DNA of 39,377 nt, taken from Porphyromonadaceae bacterium UBA4702. GTDB lineage: Bacteria; Bacteroidota; Bacteroidia; Bacteroidales; Muribaculaceae. Shown here in pieces: positions 27,301 to 34,821 of this stretch (its first letter is position 1; every line of letters starts with the position of its first letter). The translations under genes were made by a program, and so were the position numbers. The stretch lies in the NCBI GenBank assembly GCA_002404675.1, contig DHKE01000052.1, forward strand, positions 8,189 through 47,565. Direction: 5' to 3'. The notes beneath the pieces are model-generated. The model did no database searches, was not told the origin of the DNA, and worked only from the letters and a program-made list of their open reading frames with translations.

Positions 27301-28825
27301 AAACGAGACCCTGCGACACGGCCTCTACTCGTGGCACGTATATGCCGAGCGATGTGGGAGCAGTGAATGTGATGGAATTGCCCTTGACGGCGGTAGTGTT
27401 GACCTTGATGTCGCTCAGGTAGACATTGTAAGTCATGTCTGCCATGTCGAGGTATCCGCCGTGCACGCTGCCGGCAGGGGTGTCCCACTTTATGGTGTTG
27501 CCGTCGATGCGCACATTGGCCGGGGCGAGCGGCGTGTCATAGCCGCTGTAGAACTCGGCCGTGCGTGCCGGGCCGGTTTCGGTGGCGTCATTGTAGCGGC
27601 ATACGGCAGAGAGTTCGTGCAGCCCCTGTGTGGTCGTGACAGTCGTGCTTACTGTCTGGCCGGGCGTGCCGTTGAGGGTGGCGACTGTGTTGCCGTCTAT
27701 GGACAGCTCGATGCAGAGCTGCTTGGAGGCGGGGATGGCCTCGCCGCCGAATGTAGCCGCAGGCATTGTTACGCTGACGTTGCCGCTCAGGCTGTGGCCC
27801 TCGAATGTCGCAGCGAGGTCATTCGGAATGCCGGGCAGGGCATCCGAATAGTCCGGGTCAGGGCAGTAAAGCATCGTGAACTGGTTCTGCGCGGGCATGT
27901 TGCCGCGGAGCGTCAGGTTGCCCGCAGTGTCGAGCAGGTAGAAGCCCGTGGTGTTGTCTTGCAGCATGGCGGCCCAGATCAATCCGTGGTCAACGGGGCT
28001 GTATACCATCGACTGTGAGTAAGTGGCGACTGCCACCGGCAGCTCCTTGATTTTCGTGGCGTGGCCGGTTTGGCGGTCTATCTTCATGAACCATCCGTTC
28101 TCGCCTACGCCGTAGAAATTCTTGTCGCGGTAGTCATAGCCGAGTGCCACGGCGCGGGTGTCGTCCCAGCTGAGGTTGTTGTTGAGGTACTCGCGCTCGC
28201 GTGTCACGGGGTCAAACGACGACCATGCCATGCTCGTGCCGTTTGCGTTGTATGACTGCATGTACACCTTGTCTGTTTCGGGGTCGTATGCGCAGTTGAT
28301 GACATGGTTGCGCATGTCGGAGGCCATCAGCTCGACCTCGTACACCATGTCGCAAGTGTTGAGGTCGTACTCCGTGTAATAGTACCACCAATAGCCCATC
28401 TGGGTGATGGCAGACCACTGGCATATTTTGCCGTCACGCACGAAGCCGGCAGAACCCATCATGCCTGTCTTGCCGTGCAGCATGGTGACTGTGCCGTTTG
28501 TGTTGATGTCATACCACCCGGCGGGGTAGTCTATGACATTGCTCGCCTTGAGGAAGCCTTGCAGCGTCGCCCCTTCGGCAGAGGCGCGGCGCAATGCCTC
28601 GTCGGGCGAAGCGTATTCCACGCCGGATATTCCGGCGCCTGTCAGGTAGGACGACAGTTGCGGCAGCTGCGGTATCGTGTGCGCAGGCTGCGGCTGGGCT
28701 GTCCTCCCTACCGTAGACATGGTTCTCACCGGCGACTGTGTGCGCACCGGCGAGGTTGCCGACAGCTGTAATGTCATGGCAGACATCGCAGCCGCAGCAA
28801 TGAGATACTTGTAACCTGAACTCAT
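24350..28825 (-). CDS. Giant multidomain surface protein (1,491 residues)
   Basis: The signal peptide is at residues 1-23 (MSSGYKYLIAAAAMSAMTLQ). About 55-340 is propeller-like, similar in style to the neighbouring 802-residue protein. Beta-sandwich domains follow to about 515. Choice-of-anchor J domains are near 520-675 (FDMFTVIDANKDGQTWCYFE) and near 1185-1355 (EEDFETAEHGDYSATIDGWR). An Fn3 is near 770-870 (ALSITLTWDAPTVGESGGYV). A CARDB-like domain is near 1050-1150 (NDLMLGNGTAPTNVKAGDAA). A sorting-type tail ends at PLAPGIYVVSAGKTVAKVIA. No enzyme active site is visible, so adhesion or glycan/protein binding is the likely role. The frame is intact throughout. Confidence 0.85.
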   Translation of the reverse strand: MSSGYKYLIAAAAMSAMTLQLSATSPVRTQSPVRTMSTVGRTAQPQPAHTIPQLPQLSSYLTGAGISGVEYASPDEALRRASAEGATLQGFLKASNVIDYPAGWYDINTNGTVTMLHGKTGMMGSAGFVRDGKICQWSAITQMGYWWYYYTEYDLNTCDMVYEVELMASDMRNHVINCAYDPETDKVYMQSYNANGTSMAWSSFDPVTREREYLNNNLSWDDTRAVALGYDYRDKNFYGVGENGWFMKIDRQTGHATKIKELPVAVATYSQSMVYSPVDHGLIWAAMLQDNTTGFYLLDTAGNLTLRGNMPAQNQFTMLYCPDPDYSDALPGIPNDLAATFEGHSLSGNVSVTMPAATFGGEAIPASKQLCIELSIDGNTVATLNGTPGQTVSTTVTTTQGLHELSAVCRYNDATETGPARTAEFYSGYDTPLAPANVRIDGNTIKWDTPAGSVHGGYLDMADMTYNVYLSDIKVNTTAVKGNSITFTAPTSLGIYVPRVEAVSQGLVSEKGEGQGKKYGEVYDVPFGFVPTKEEFDMFTVIDANKDGQTWCYFEGKNRVYCFGQSHTTDDWLFMPMANFTDTEHLYRVSVEAFALLETCPESFEIWLCTDRTIDSKVQKVLDVDNFTKDKFTLVTNKFLVENPGQYYIGIHADSNGGYMLNLQNLKFELSSDTRYAPAECKGVKVTAGDKGALNATVSFYAPTKSLGGEALDKTKEITVHASTTAGEATVKVLPGAEGSVTVPTVQGWNVVTLTTENEGGFGLDKVYDVFTGQERPAAVTNFKSQVSDDALSITLTWDAPTVGESGGYVNPDEVEYEIYLVVDEGYSKIAEVGKDRTYTYTVEPGAQQLVQIAVAPRNVAGTAATSNFSGKAEILGTPLAMPVTETFTWGVPSHLPLVVNKPSAMHTAEWNLGDPTSLAYAALTQDYGAMLCTPQATGISLGRVTIPRVTTLGYSHAVWRMNLFHSPQSGTCRILGRAPGMTEYVQVCQVDASKGATGYVDEIFTLPASLQNQPWVVFAIEMEFDVTTTDAYVILDSYQVMDMPDNDLMLGNGTAPTNVKAGDAAHYSILAYNNGKNTQAGDVKWEVLDGDNVIASKEDVISPLEPEESETLTFDFTPGTEYTGKTLTVRCTLTAEPDDALVNNVASSPLYVRRGSELYVDDLAGTVNEQGQAELSWSPVPESPFAEEDFETAEHGDYSATIDGWRNVDVDGKQNCGIRGVELPGAAEPKAWQVVEPAQTGLSAIIPNSGSKMLLAICPNDQSPADDWLISPEVKGGTMMQFAMNILTTDYTETIEVLASSTGNNPEDFTLVQRFDKNTLGWEIFSCRLPEDARYFAIRYCSVDQFAAMIDDIAYYENVDIDCTYSYDVLKDGVKIANVTTPGYTDPEVLTGKHTYSVLTYRNGEACGLSNPVILEESGVDGIGTEKASVFGVAGGVRIAGCDGMAYRIVTIDGRIAADGTCHSADVFVPLAPGIYVVSAGKTVAKVIAK

Positions 28826-28935
28826 GTTCTTGATAAATTAGTAAGAGGTAATATATTAGTTAGCAAATAGATCATGTTGTCATGTCACAGTGGATTGTCT
28901 TCATCAGACAACCAGCCGTCCTCTAACAGCACCCA

Positions 28936-28943
28936 CAAAATTA
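28936..28943 (-). promoter_or_regulatory. Possible -7 element of the giant surface protein gene
   Basis: TAATTTTG on the minus strand fits TAnnTTTG. No TTTG lies at the ideal 20-base distance; TTG or TTTG triplets at 12, 16 and 24 bases are the nearest. The start codon is about 110 bases downstream. Confidence 0.4.
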
Positions 28944-29097
28944 CTCATTTATCGGCAAACAACCGACCAAATCGGCCTCTTCGCAAGCCGCTTTTGTAGT
29001 TATATAGTGTTAATAATCATTCGCAGCAAATCGGTTAATTATGCGTTTTGCGCCGACTGCCGTACACTTTGCAAGCCATGTGTACCCTGCGGCGTTA

Positions 29098-29139
29098 GGC
29101 AGGTTGGGCTGCACTGTCACAGTGCAACCCAAACCTGCC
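29098..29139 (-). terminator. Long hairpin downstream of the methyltransferase gene
   Basis: GGCAGGTT-GGG-TGCACTG pairs with the downstream arm ending ACCTGCC (29098-29139) in a stem of about 19 bp with one bulge and one wobble. It lies 20 bases after the stop of the gene at 29160-29939. The T-rich run is on the plus-strand side, so its orientation as a terminator is uncertain. Confidence 0.6.
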
Positions 29140-29159
29140 CTGATGCTGTTTTAGTTTTT

Positions 29160-29939
29160 TCACGCGCCTGGATGCGCATCCTGCTTGCGGCAGATGTAGA
29201 ACACATAGCCGTAGTACCTGGAGTATCGGGAGTACATTTCCGCCTCTCGGCGTTGGTTGCACACCAGCATTCCGGCTGTTGGATTGTCCGGGTATCGTGC
29301 AAGGAACTTGCGCTGTGCCTCGCGCTGCGGCTCATAGAAATTGTCTGTCCAGCACTCGTCGCCAAGCACGAACACGGCTTCGGGCATATAGCCAGCGTCC
29401 ACAATGTCAGAAACGCTTTCAGAAACGCTCTGTATGCCCGGGTAGGCATCTTTCCAGAACGCCTCTATCTCGGCGGGACGCTCCGCTGTGAGCCATGATG
29501 CATCAGTCATGGCTATGTAGCCTCCGTCCTTGAGATAGTCCCGCCAGTAGTCCAGGGCGCGGCGGAAACCGATGTTGTACACTGCCCCCTCGCACCAGAT
29601 AGCGTCAAGGCTCTCCTTCTCAAACGGGAGGTCGTCCATTGACCCGACCATACCCTCTACATTGCTGCATGCCTTGCATCTGCCGCGCAGTATGTCTATG
29701 AACTTCGGGAACAGGTCGAGAGCCTTTATCCGCGCATCGGGAAAACATTCGGTGAGTGTCAGCGTCTGTCCTCCTGTGCCGCATCCGAGGTCGGCGATGG
29801 TTGCGCCATACGGCAGTTTATGCAGGAACGAGGCTGCCCTCCAGGTGGTATTTTCGCTGCCCGGGCCTTGCCGGTCTATGGTGGAGAAGTATTCGCATAT
29901 TATGTTTACGTCGAAATCGTGTATGGAATTGTCACTCAT
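29160..29939 (-). CDS. Class I SAM-dependent methyltransferase
   Basis: This 259-residue cytoplasmic enzyme has a Rossmann SAM-binding fold. Motif I is ATIADLGCGTGGQTLTLTE at about residues 46-64, motif II is ARIKALDLFPKFID, and the post-II acidic segment is VGSMDDLPFEKESLDAIWCE. The C-terminal part (YSRYSRYYGYVFYICRKQD) is typical of small-molecule methyltransferases in this group. The substrate is unknown. It is preceded by a hairpin after the M13 gene and is likely transcribed separately or by readthrough. Confidence 0.88.
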   Translation of the reverse strand: MSDNSIHDFDVNIICEYFSTIDRQGPGSENTTWRAASFLHKLPYGATIADLGCGTGGQTLTLTECFPDARIKALDLFPKFIDILRGRCKACSNVEGMVGSMDDLPFEKESLDAIWCEGAVYNIGFRRALDYWRDYLKDGGYIAMTDASWLTAERPAEIEAFWKDAYPGIQSVSESVSDIVDAGYMPEAVFVLGDECWTDNFYEPQREAQRKFLARYPDNPTAGMLVCNQRREAEMYSRYSRYYGYVFYICRKQDAHPGA

Positions 29940-29960
29940 TGTTTTATTGGTTAAATGGAG

Positions 29961-29998
29961 GCCTGGAGGGGCATCGCCTTCGGGATGCCCCTCCGGAC
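29961..29998 (-). terminator. Hairpin between the M13 peptidase and methyltransferase genes
   Basis: The 11-bp arms GGAGGGGCATC (29965-29975) and GATGCCCCTCC (29984-29994), with outer pairing of CC and GG, follow the M13 gene stop by about 50 bases. There is little T-run on the minus strand. Confidence 0.6.
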
Positions 29999-30045
29999 CT
30001 CGTCAGGTTGAAACTCAATTCAGTATATAGAAACTCTTGTCATTG

Positions 30046-32064
30046 TCACCAGATTTTCACCCGGTCTTCGGGCGCTACGTACAGCTTGTCGCCGGGCTTG
30101 ATGCCGAAAGCGTCATACCAGAAGTCGCACTGTGCTACACCGCCGTTGACGCGCAGGTGGTCTGCCGAGTGCACATCGTTCATTGTCAGGTATTGCAGCA
30201 TCTGCGGCGAGGTAGTGCTTGCCCACACGTTGGCAAACGAGAGGAAGAAACGCTGCTCGGGCGTGAAGCCGTTCTCCGTGGGGAGCTTGCCATGCTGCTC
30301 TTGCGCCAGCTGCAGAGCCTCGTAGGCTATGTTCAGTCCGCCATGGTCTGCGATGTTCTCGCCCAGGCAGAGGCTGCCGTTGCTGCGCAGCTCGCCGGGG
30401 ATGACCCACAGCGTGTTGAAATAGTCCACCATCTGCTGTGCCGGACGCTTGAACGCCTCGACATCAGCGTCTGACCACCATTGGCGCAGGTTGCCCTCCT
30501 TGTCATACTGACGGCCTTGGTCGTCAAATCCGTGTGTCATCTCGTGGGCTATCACCACGCCGATTGCGCCATAGTTGGCGGCATCGTCGGCGTTGGGGTT
30601 GAAGAACGGCGGCTGGAGTATGCCGGCCGGGAAGCAGATTTCGTTGGTCGTAGGCAGGTAATAGGCGTTGACCATCTGCGGCTGCATGAGCCATTCCGTC
30701 TTGTCAACAGGCTTGTTGTACTTCTTCTCCTTGTTCAGCTGCCAGTAGAAGCGGCTTGCGGCTATGACATTCTCGTACAGCGACTTGGCGGGGTCGATGA
30801 CCAGTGCCGAAAGGTCGTCCCACTTGTCGGGATAGCCCACCTTGACATAATAGGCGTTCAGCTTTTCGAGGGCTACCTTCTTGGTCTCGTCGCTCATCCA
30901 GTCCTGCGCCATGATGCGGCGGCCGAGTACAGTCTGCAGGTTGTGTATCATCTCGAGCATACGCTCCTTGGATTCGGGCGAGAAATAACGCTCCGCAAAC
31001 ATTTGTCCCACAGCGTCGCCGAGCATGCCGCTCACCAGGTCCACGGAACGCCGCCAGCGTTCAGGCATCTGTGCCACGCCTGTCAGCTGCTGGTTGAATG
31101 CAAAGTTCTCGTTGATGAAATCGTCTGACAGATAGGATGACGCCCCCGATATGATTTGCCATTCGTACATCAGTTTCAGGTTTTCGAGAGGCTCCTCTGT
31201 GAGCATCTTGCATGCGAGGACGATAGGCTCTGGCTGCCCCAGCACCACCTCCGTAGTCTGGTCATAGCCGTAGTCACGCAGGTAGCCTGCCCAGTCGAAA
31301 CCGCCGCACAGCTCGGTGAGTTCGGCTACGGTCATCTTGTGGTAGTTCGCCTCCGGGTCGCGCAGCTGCTCGCGTGAGTACCATGCCTGAGCCATGCGCG
31401 ACTCCATGTCCCACAGCGTGTTCATGCGGGCGCGAGCGTCGCTCTCGGAATATCCGCACAGCGTGAACAGGTTGACACAATGCTGCTTGGCAGCTTCGCG
31501 CACCTTGACAGTGGCGGAGTCGGTAGCCGTGTAATAGTCGCGGTTGCCCATCGAGAGGCCGCCCTGACCGATGCCCACGACATTGCGCGAGGCATCCTTC
31601 TCGTCGGCAGAGATGCCGATGCCCCAGAGCAGGTCGTCATGCCAGTGGGCCATGTAGCGTATCAGCTCCGCGCGGTCGTTGATGGCCTGCACCTTGCGCA
31701 CTTCCGCAAGGGCGGGAGCTGCACCCTCGCGGTTGCGGCGCACGCTGTCCATGGAGAGATTATAGAGGTCGCCGATCTTCTGCTTGACGCTTCCCACCGC
31801 GTGCTTCTCGCGAGCGATGTCCTGCACCATTGACGCCACGGCGTTGGTATTGTCGTCAGCCAGCTTGGCGAAAGAACCCCACATCGGGTAAATCGGGGGC
31901 TGCGGATGGTTTTTCACCCAGTTGCCCGTTGCATACTTGAAGAAGTCATCGCCAGGGCGCACGGACTGGTCCAGGTTGGTGTAGTCAATGCCGCCCGTTG
32001 TCTGTTGCGAATATCCACACAAAACGGACAATGCACATAATGCGGTTGCAAATAGTTTTTTCAT
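30046..32064 (-). CDS. M13-family (neprilysin-like) zinc metallopeptidase
   Basis: This 672-residue exported endopeptidase has the signal peptide MKKLFATALCALSVLCGYSQ, which fixes the start at 32064; the frame upstream is not coding. The zinc motif HEMTH is at about 507-511 (GVVIAHEMTHGFDDQGRQYD). The third ligand is in LGENIADHGGLNIAYEAL near 568. The NAYYLPTTNEICFPAGILQP motif is also conserved in the family. The C-terminus is DRVKIW, where many members end in C-x-x-W; the cysteine is missing here. Such enzymes are thought to degrade peptides in the periplasm or at the surface. A good promoter precedes it. Confidence 0.95.
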   Translation of the reverse strand: MKKLFATALCALSVLCGYSQQTTGGIDYTNLDQSVRPGDDFFKYATGNWVKNHPQPPIYPMWGSFAKLADDNTNAVASMVQDIAREKHAVGSVKQKIGDLYNLSMDSVRRNREGAAPALAEVRKVQAINDRAELIRYMAHWHDDLLWGIGISADEKDASRNVVGIGQGGLSMGNRDYYTATDSATVKVREAAKQHCVNLFTLCGYSESDARARMNTLWDMESRMAQAWYSREQLRDPEANYHKMTVAELTELCGGFDWAGYLRDYGYDQTTEVVLGQPEPIVLACKMLTEEPLENLKLMYEWQIISGASSYLSDDFINENFAFNQQLTGVAQMPERWRRSVDLVSGMLGDAVGQMFAERYFSPESKERMLEMIHNLQTVLGRRIMAQDWMSDETKKVALEKLNAYYVKVGYPDKWDDLSALVIDPAKSLYENVIAASRFYWQLNKEKKYNKPVDKTEWLMQPQMVNAYYLPTTNEICFPAGILQPPFFNPNADDAANYGAIGVVIAHEMTHGFDDQGRQYDKEGNLRQWWSDADVEAFKRPAQQMVDYFNTLWVIPGELRSNGSLCLGENIADHGGLNIAYEALQLAQEQHGKLPTENGFTPEQRFFLSFANVWASTTSPQMLQYLTMNDVHSADHLRVNGGVAQCDFWYDAFGIKPGDKLYVAPEDRVKIW

Positions 32065-32149
32065 ATCATTCGTCCTTTGGTTGTGTATTATCGATGTTGA
32101 TTGTAGTGCGGTTAGGCGAAAAACTGATGTTTGTTTCCTAACCACGCCG

Positions 32150-32181
32150 CAAAGTTAGTGATAAAAATTGGTATCGCCAAA
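32150..32181 (-). promoter_or_regulatory. Promoter of the M13 peptidase gene
   Basis: On the minus strand TTTG (32181-32178) and TAACTTTG (32157-32150) are exactly 20 bases apart. The start codon lies 85 bases downstream. Confidence 0.8.
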
Positions 32182-32216
32182 TTTCGGCAAGATTTTTTTA
32201 TATGGCGGTTATATTT

Positions 32217-32253
32217 TATCGTAAAACGATATATTTGCCCTGTGATTTGCCCT
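32217..32253. repeat. Palindrome plus direct repeats at the 3' edge of the recombinase gene
   Basis: TATCGT-AAA-ACGATA (32217-32231) is a perfect 6-bp-arm palindrome. It is followed at once by two copies of ATTTGCCCT (32233-32241 and 32245-32253). The second copy runs into the recombinase stop codon. Such an array can be a recombinase binding site, but no matching copy is seen elsewhere in the window. Confidence 0.45.
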
Positions 32254-33188
32254 CATTGCCGGGGAGAAGTGCGTATGAAACGTGAGAGCCTGTCCATGCA
32301 CCGCTTTTTCTGCTCCATGCAAGGGTGGACATACAGGTTGAGCGTTGTGGCGACGTTGGAGTGGCCGAGCAATGCGCTTACCGTCTTGTAGTCGCAGCCG
32401 CTCTCGATGCATCGTGTGGCAAAGGTGTGGCGAAGGCCGTGGAACACGATGTTCGGGATGCCGAGGCGGACGAGCATCTGACGGAATGTCTCGCGGTAGG
32501 TGCGCGGCTCTTTCGCCGTTTCGCCGTTACCGACCACATATACCGGTTGCCGCTGTGACCGCTTGACACGGCACAATGCGTCATACAGCACTGCAGGTAT
32601 CGGTATTTCGCGGTGCGAGTTCCGGGTCTTGGGCGTTGACATGAATATTTCGGAAGCCCGCTTGTCGCAGTTGTACACTCGGCACAGCGTGCCGCCTACG
32701 GTGATGATGCGGCGTGACAGGTCTATGTCCTTCCACCGCAACGCGCATACCTCGCCGATTCTCAATCCGGCGCACAGGGCGAGCAGCACGCCTATGTTAT
32801 GTCCCGATGGGGCGTCGGTTATGGCGTTGAGCAGTTTCCGGTGGTCTGCGAGCGACAACACGGGCAGACGGCGGACAGGGGTGTCGGTAGGGTACACCAG
32901 TTCCCAGTCGGCAGAGTGGATGAGTCGGTGGCGTGCGCCGTATTTCATCACGGCTTTCAGCACCGCCACCATGTCATGGACGGTGCTGCGTGACAGCCCC
33001 GAGCGCAGTTTGTCAAATATGAACTGCTGCACATCAGCCTCGGCGACAGCCTTTGCCTCGCCGAATCGTGGCAGCAGGTGCGTCTTGAGTATCAGCATAT
33101 ATGCGCAGAGTGTGGTGTGCTTCACCACCTCGCGCTTGCTCTGTTTCCACTGCTCGGCGACTTCGCCGAATGTAATTTCTTTCTGCAT
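32253..33188 (-). CDS. Tyrosine site-specific recombinase
   Basis: This is a 311-residue lambda-integrase-family recombinase. The N-terminal SAM-like DNA-binding domain covers about 1-90. The catalytic residues are all present: Arg143 (CAGLRIGEVCALRW), Lys187 (STPKTRNSHREI), His250 and Arg253 (FHGLRHTFATRC), His276 (LLGHSNVATTLNLYVH) and the nucleophile Tyr286. It lies 49 bases after the DUF262-HNH gene on the same strand, probably in one transcript. No tRNA attachment site or phage gene is nearby. Together with the invertible-looking methyltransferase end at 34451-34838, this suggests a local DNA invertase, although integrase duty for a lost element is possible. Confidence 0.93.
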   Translation of the reverse strand: MQKEITFGEVAEQWKQSKREVVKHTTLCAYMLILKTHLLPRFGEAKAVAEADVQQFIFDKLRSGLSRSTVHDMVAVLKAVMKYGARHRLIHSADWELVYPTDTPVRRLPVLSLADHRKLLNAITDAPSGHNIGVLLALCAGLRIGEVCALRWKDIDLSRRIITVGGTLCRVYNCDKRASEIFMSTPKTRNSHREIPIPAVLYDALCRVKRSQRQPVYVVGNGETAKEPRTYRETFRQMLVRLGIPNIVFHGLRHTFATRCIESGCDYKTVSALLGHSNVATTLNLYVHPCMEQKKRCMDRLSRFIRTSPRQ

Positions 33189-33237
33189 ATCTTGAGGTAT
33201 TTGTTGTGCCGTGCAAGATACGCATTTTCTGCTGTTG

Positions 33238-34419
33238 TCAGCGGTTGCCCTTCGCCCGGTTGTGGTGGCGGCACAGCATTTGGCAGTTGTCAGCGGTAGT
33301 CGTGCCTCCTTTGCTCCACGCCGTTACATGGTCTGCGTCCATTTCCGTCGGTTTCCATATCTTGTGCGCTGTCGCCTCGTGTCCTATGGCGCAAAGCGGG
33401 CAGTTGGACGTGCCGTTGGCCTTTGCCTCGGCGGTCTGCCGGGCGTATGCCGCTTTGATGACCGACGGCTCGAAAAAGCGTATGTCGAGGAGCTGGTATT
33501 GCGGGTTGCCGACTGCTTCGGAAAGCGCGAACTCGAATATGCCGCGTCGGTTGCGCACATACTCGTCTGCCAGCAGTGACGAGATGCGCTCGCCCAACGC
33601 CTCGACGCTGAACGGATGCTCGTGGTACTCCTCATACAGGCGGCCCCACTCCAAGCCGCACATCTCGCGCTCAACCATCGGGAATGTCGCCGAAATCCAG
33701 TCGATGACAGAGTTGAAATACCCCTCGAGTTCTGCTATGCCGCTGTCACGGCGGTGTAGGCTCATGTATGCGTCAACAGTCATGCCGAGGTGGTCGCTCA
33801 CCCACTGCAATGCCGCGGCGAGTATGTCTTGCCGCTTCACGTCGCCGCGTATGTAGCTGCTCCATTTCTGCACATTGGCGTTGGCGGAGTTGCTGAACAC
33901 TTTCTTGGCTGCTGTCACAAACGTTCCCGAGTAGATGGCGTTGAGCAGCTCCTGCGGTTTCAGAGGCACTCCGGCTATGTTGATAGTCTTGAACCACTCC
34001 TTGATTTCATGCTCCTCCCCCTCACATTCGTATATCAACAGCGGCGTTTGCAGTATGCGCCGCTGTGTCTCGTCGGGAAGCCCCGAGAAATACTGCACAT
34101 TGTCGGCATCGTCTGTTATGGCAAACTTGCCGGTAAGGAAACGCCCCACGGACGTTATGCGTTGCTGCCCGTCCAAAACCTCGAAACGTCCGTTCGGGGT
34201 GCGGTTGAAGTATATCAGCCCGATGGGATAGCCGCTGAGGATAGAGCGGATTACTGCAACATCGCGTTTGCCGTCATTGTATATGTAGTGGCGTTGGTAT
34301 TCCGGCTGTATGGTGAGCCGACCGTCGAGGCCGAACAGCCCCTTGCCCTCCAGCTCGTTGTAGACGAACCCTTTGCAGACATCGGCTACAGTCCATTCAG
34401 TGTGTAATGTCGTTTTCAT
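33238..34419 (-). CDS. DUF262 domain protein with C-terminal HNH nuclease
   Basis: This is a 393-residue cytoplasmic protein. The DUF262 part (about 1-150) has the family signature [20 protein letters not shown], and [20 protein letters not shown] upstream. In relatives such as GmrS and other phage-defence proteins this part binds or hydrolyses nucleotides. The C-terminus is a classical HNH nuclease: CPLC, then [20 protein letters not shown] and [14 protein letters not shown], with two pairs of metal-binding cysteines. This combination fits a DNA-cutting defence protein, possibly one sensitive to DNA modification. The ATG lies 31 bases from the left inverted repeat of the methyltransferase switch. 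The recombinase gene follows. Confidence 0.9.
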   Translation of the reverse strand: MKTTLHTEWTVADVCKGFVYNELEGKGLFGLDGRLTIQPEYQRHYIYNDGKRDVAVIRSILSGYPIGLIYFNRTPNGRFEVLDGQQRITSVGRFLTGKFAITDDADNVQYFSGLPDETQRRILQTPLLIYECEGEEHEIKEWFKTINIAGVPLKPQELLNAIYSGTFVTAAKKVFSNSANANVQKWSSYIRGDVKRQDILAAALQWVSDHLGMTVDAYMSLHRRDSGIAELEGYFNSVIDWISATFPMVEREMCGLEWGRLYEEYHEHPFSVEALGERISSLLADEYVRNRRGIFEFALSEAVGNPQYQLLDIRFFEPSVIKAAYARQTAEAKANGTSNCPLCAIGHEATAHKIWKPTEMDADHVTAWSKGGTTTADNCQMLCRHHNRAKGNR

Positions 34420-34450
34420 ATATTCGTTGTTTTGTTTGTTCCTTGGTTAG

Positions 34451-34467
34451 TCGAAATATTGGGGATA
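34451..34467 (+). repeat. Left inverted repeat of the proposed invertible segment
   Basis: The 17 bases TCGAAATATTGGGGATA are identical to the reverse complement of 34822-34838. Homology between the two methyltransferase ends begins exactly here. The same codons (GAA ATA TTG GGG ATA) are used in both copies although the sequence diverges directly afterwards. Confidence 0.9.
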
Positions 34468-34683
34468 ACAAAAACTTGGTTTGGAGGTGCTTCTAAATTG
34501 TACCCCGAACAAATTCAAGTAAGTGCTGATGGTAAAGAACGGAGAGTTTCAAAGCTAAATGATGGTGCAACATTGCAGCATCACACAGTCCCTGCAAATG
34601 AAACCTATTATATTGTTGGAAATGCCTATTTCACACAAGTATATGCCCGAGTGCTGATTAGGCATCTAATGCAACTTGATTAG
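34453..34683 (+). pseudogene. Silent alternative 3' cassette of the EcoRI-type methyltransferase
   Basis: On the plus strand this frame encodes EILGI and then 71 residues that differ from, but resemble at the end, the C-terminus of the methyltransferase on the other strand: YFTQVYARVLIRHL here versus LYNTYPRLLIKLH there. It has no methyltransferase motifs, no start codon of its own near EILGI and no promoter; sequence upstream of the repeat is unrelated. Its stop overlaps the end of the minus-strand gene by 18 bases. It reads as a reserve cassette that would become the expressed 3' end after inversion. Confidence 0.8.
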
Positions 34684-34821
34684 CAATCTCGGATAAGTAT
34701 TATATAATTGCCCCTTCTTGTCGAACAGCGTAGGTGTTGCATTCAAATCTGAGTAATTGGGGTAATCAGCTTTCGTATACACCTTCGCCCTCAATGCAGG
34801 ATCTCCAGCTCCTCTTTTGGC
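34468..34821. other. Proposed invertible DNA segment (354 bases between inverted repeats)
   Basis: The segment contains only two convergent 3' gene ends: 51 codons plus stop for the expressed tail (34821-34666) and 71 codons plus stop for the silent tail (34468-34683), overlapping in the middle. Recombination between the 17-bp repeats keeps the reading frame of the methyltransferase, because both repeats are read in the same phase (GAA ATA TTG GGG ATA). Confidence 0.75.

Larger units (their letters stand above)
28826..29159. other. Gene-free stretch
   Basis: This 334-base stretch is AT-rich near the giant protein gene and holds its possible -7 element. Toward the methyltransferase gene it carries a long terminator-like hairpin. 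No coding frame or RNA gene was recognised. Confidence 0.6.

Noticed and set aside
27071..28018. Long open frame on the plus strand opposite the giant surface protein gene
   Set aside because: It is antisense to a protein with clear domains, starts without a promoter, and its composition (many His, Val, Arg, Cys) is typical of a mirror frame in GC-rich DNA.
30481..31128. Plus-strand open frame opposite the M13 peptidase
   Set aside because: The minus strand carries the family zinc motif and signal peptide; the plus frame has no independent support.
32253..33188. Prophage or integrative element integrase
   Set aside because: No phage structural, relaxase or conjugation genes are nearby, and no att-like direct repeats flank the region. 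A local recombinase fits better, but the integrase option is not fully excluded.
34432..34452. TTG start giving an 83-residue independent plus-strand gene
   Set aside because: Residues before EILGI show no similarity to the methyltransferase, and there is no promoter. The frame is better explained as a silent 3' cassette beginning at the inverted repeat.
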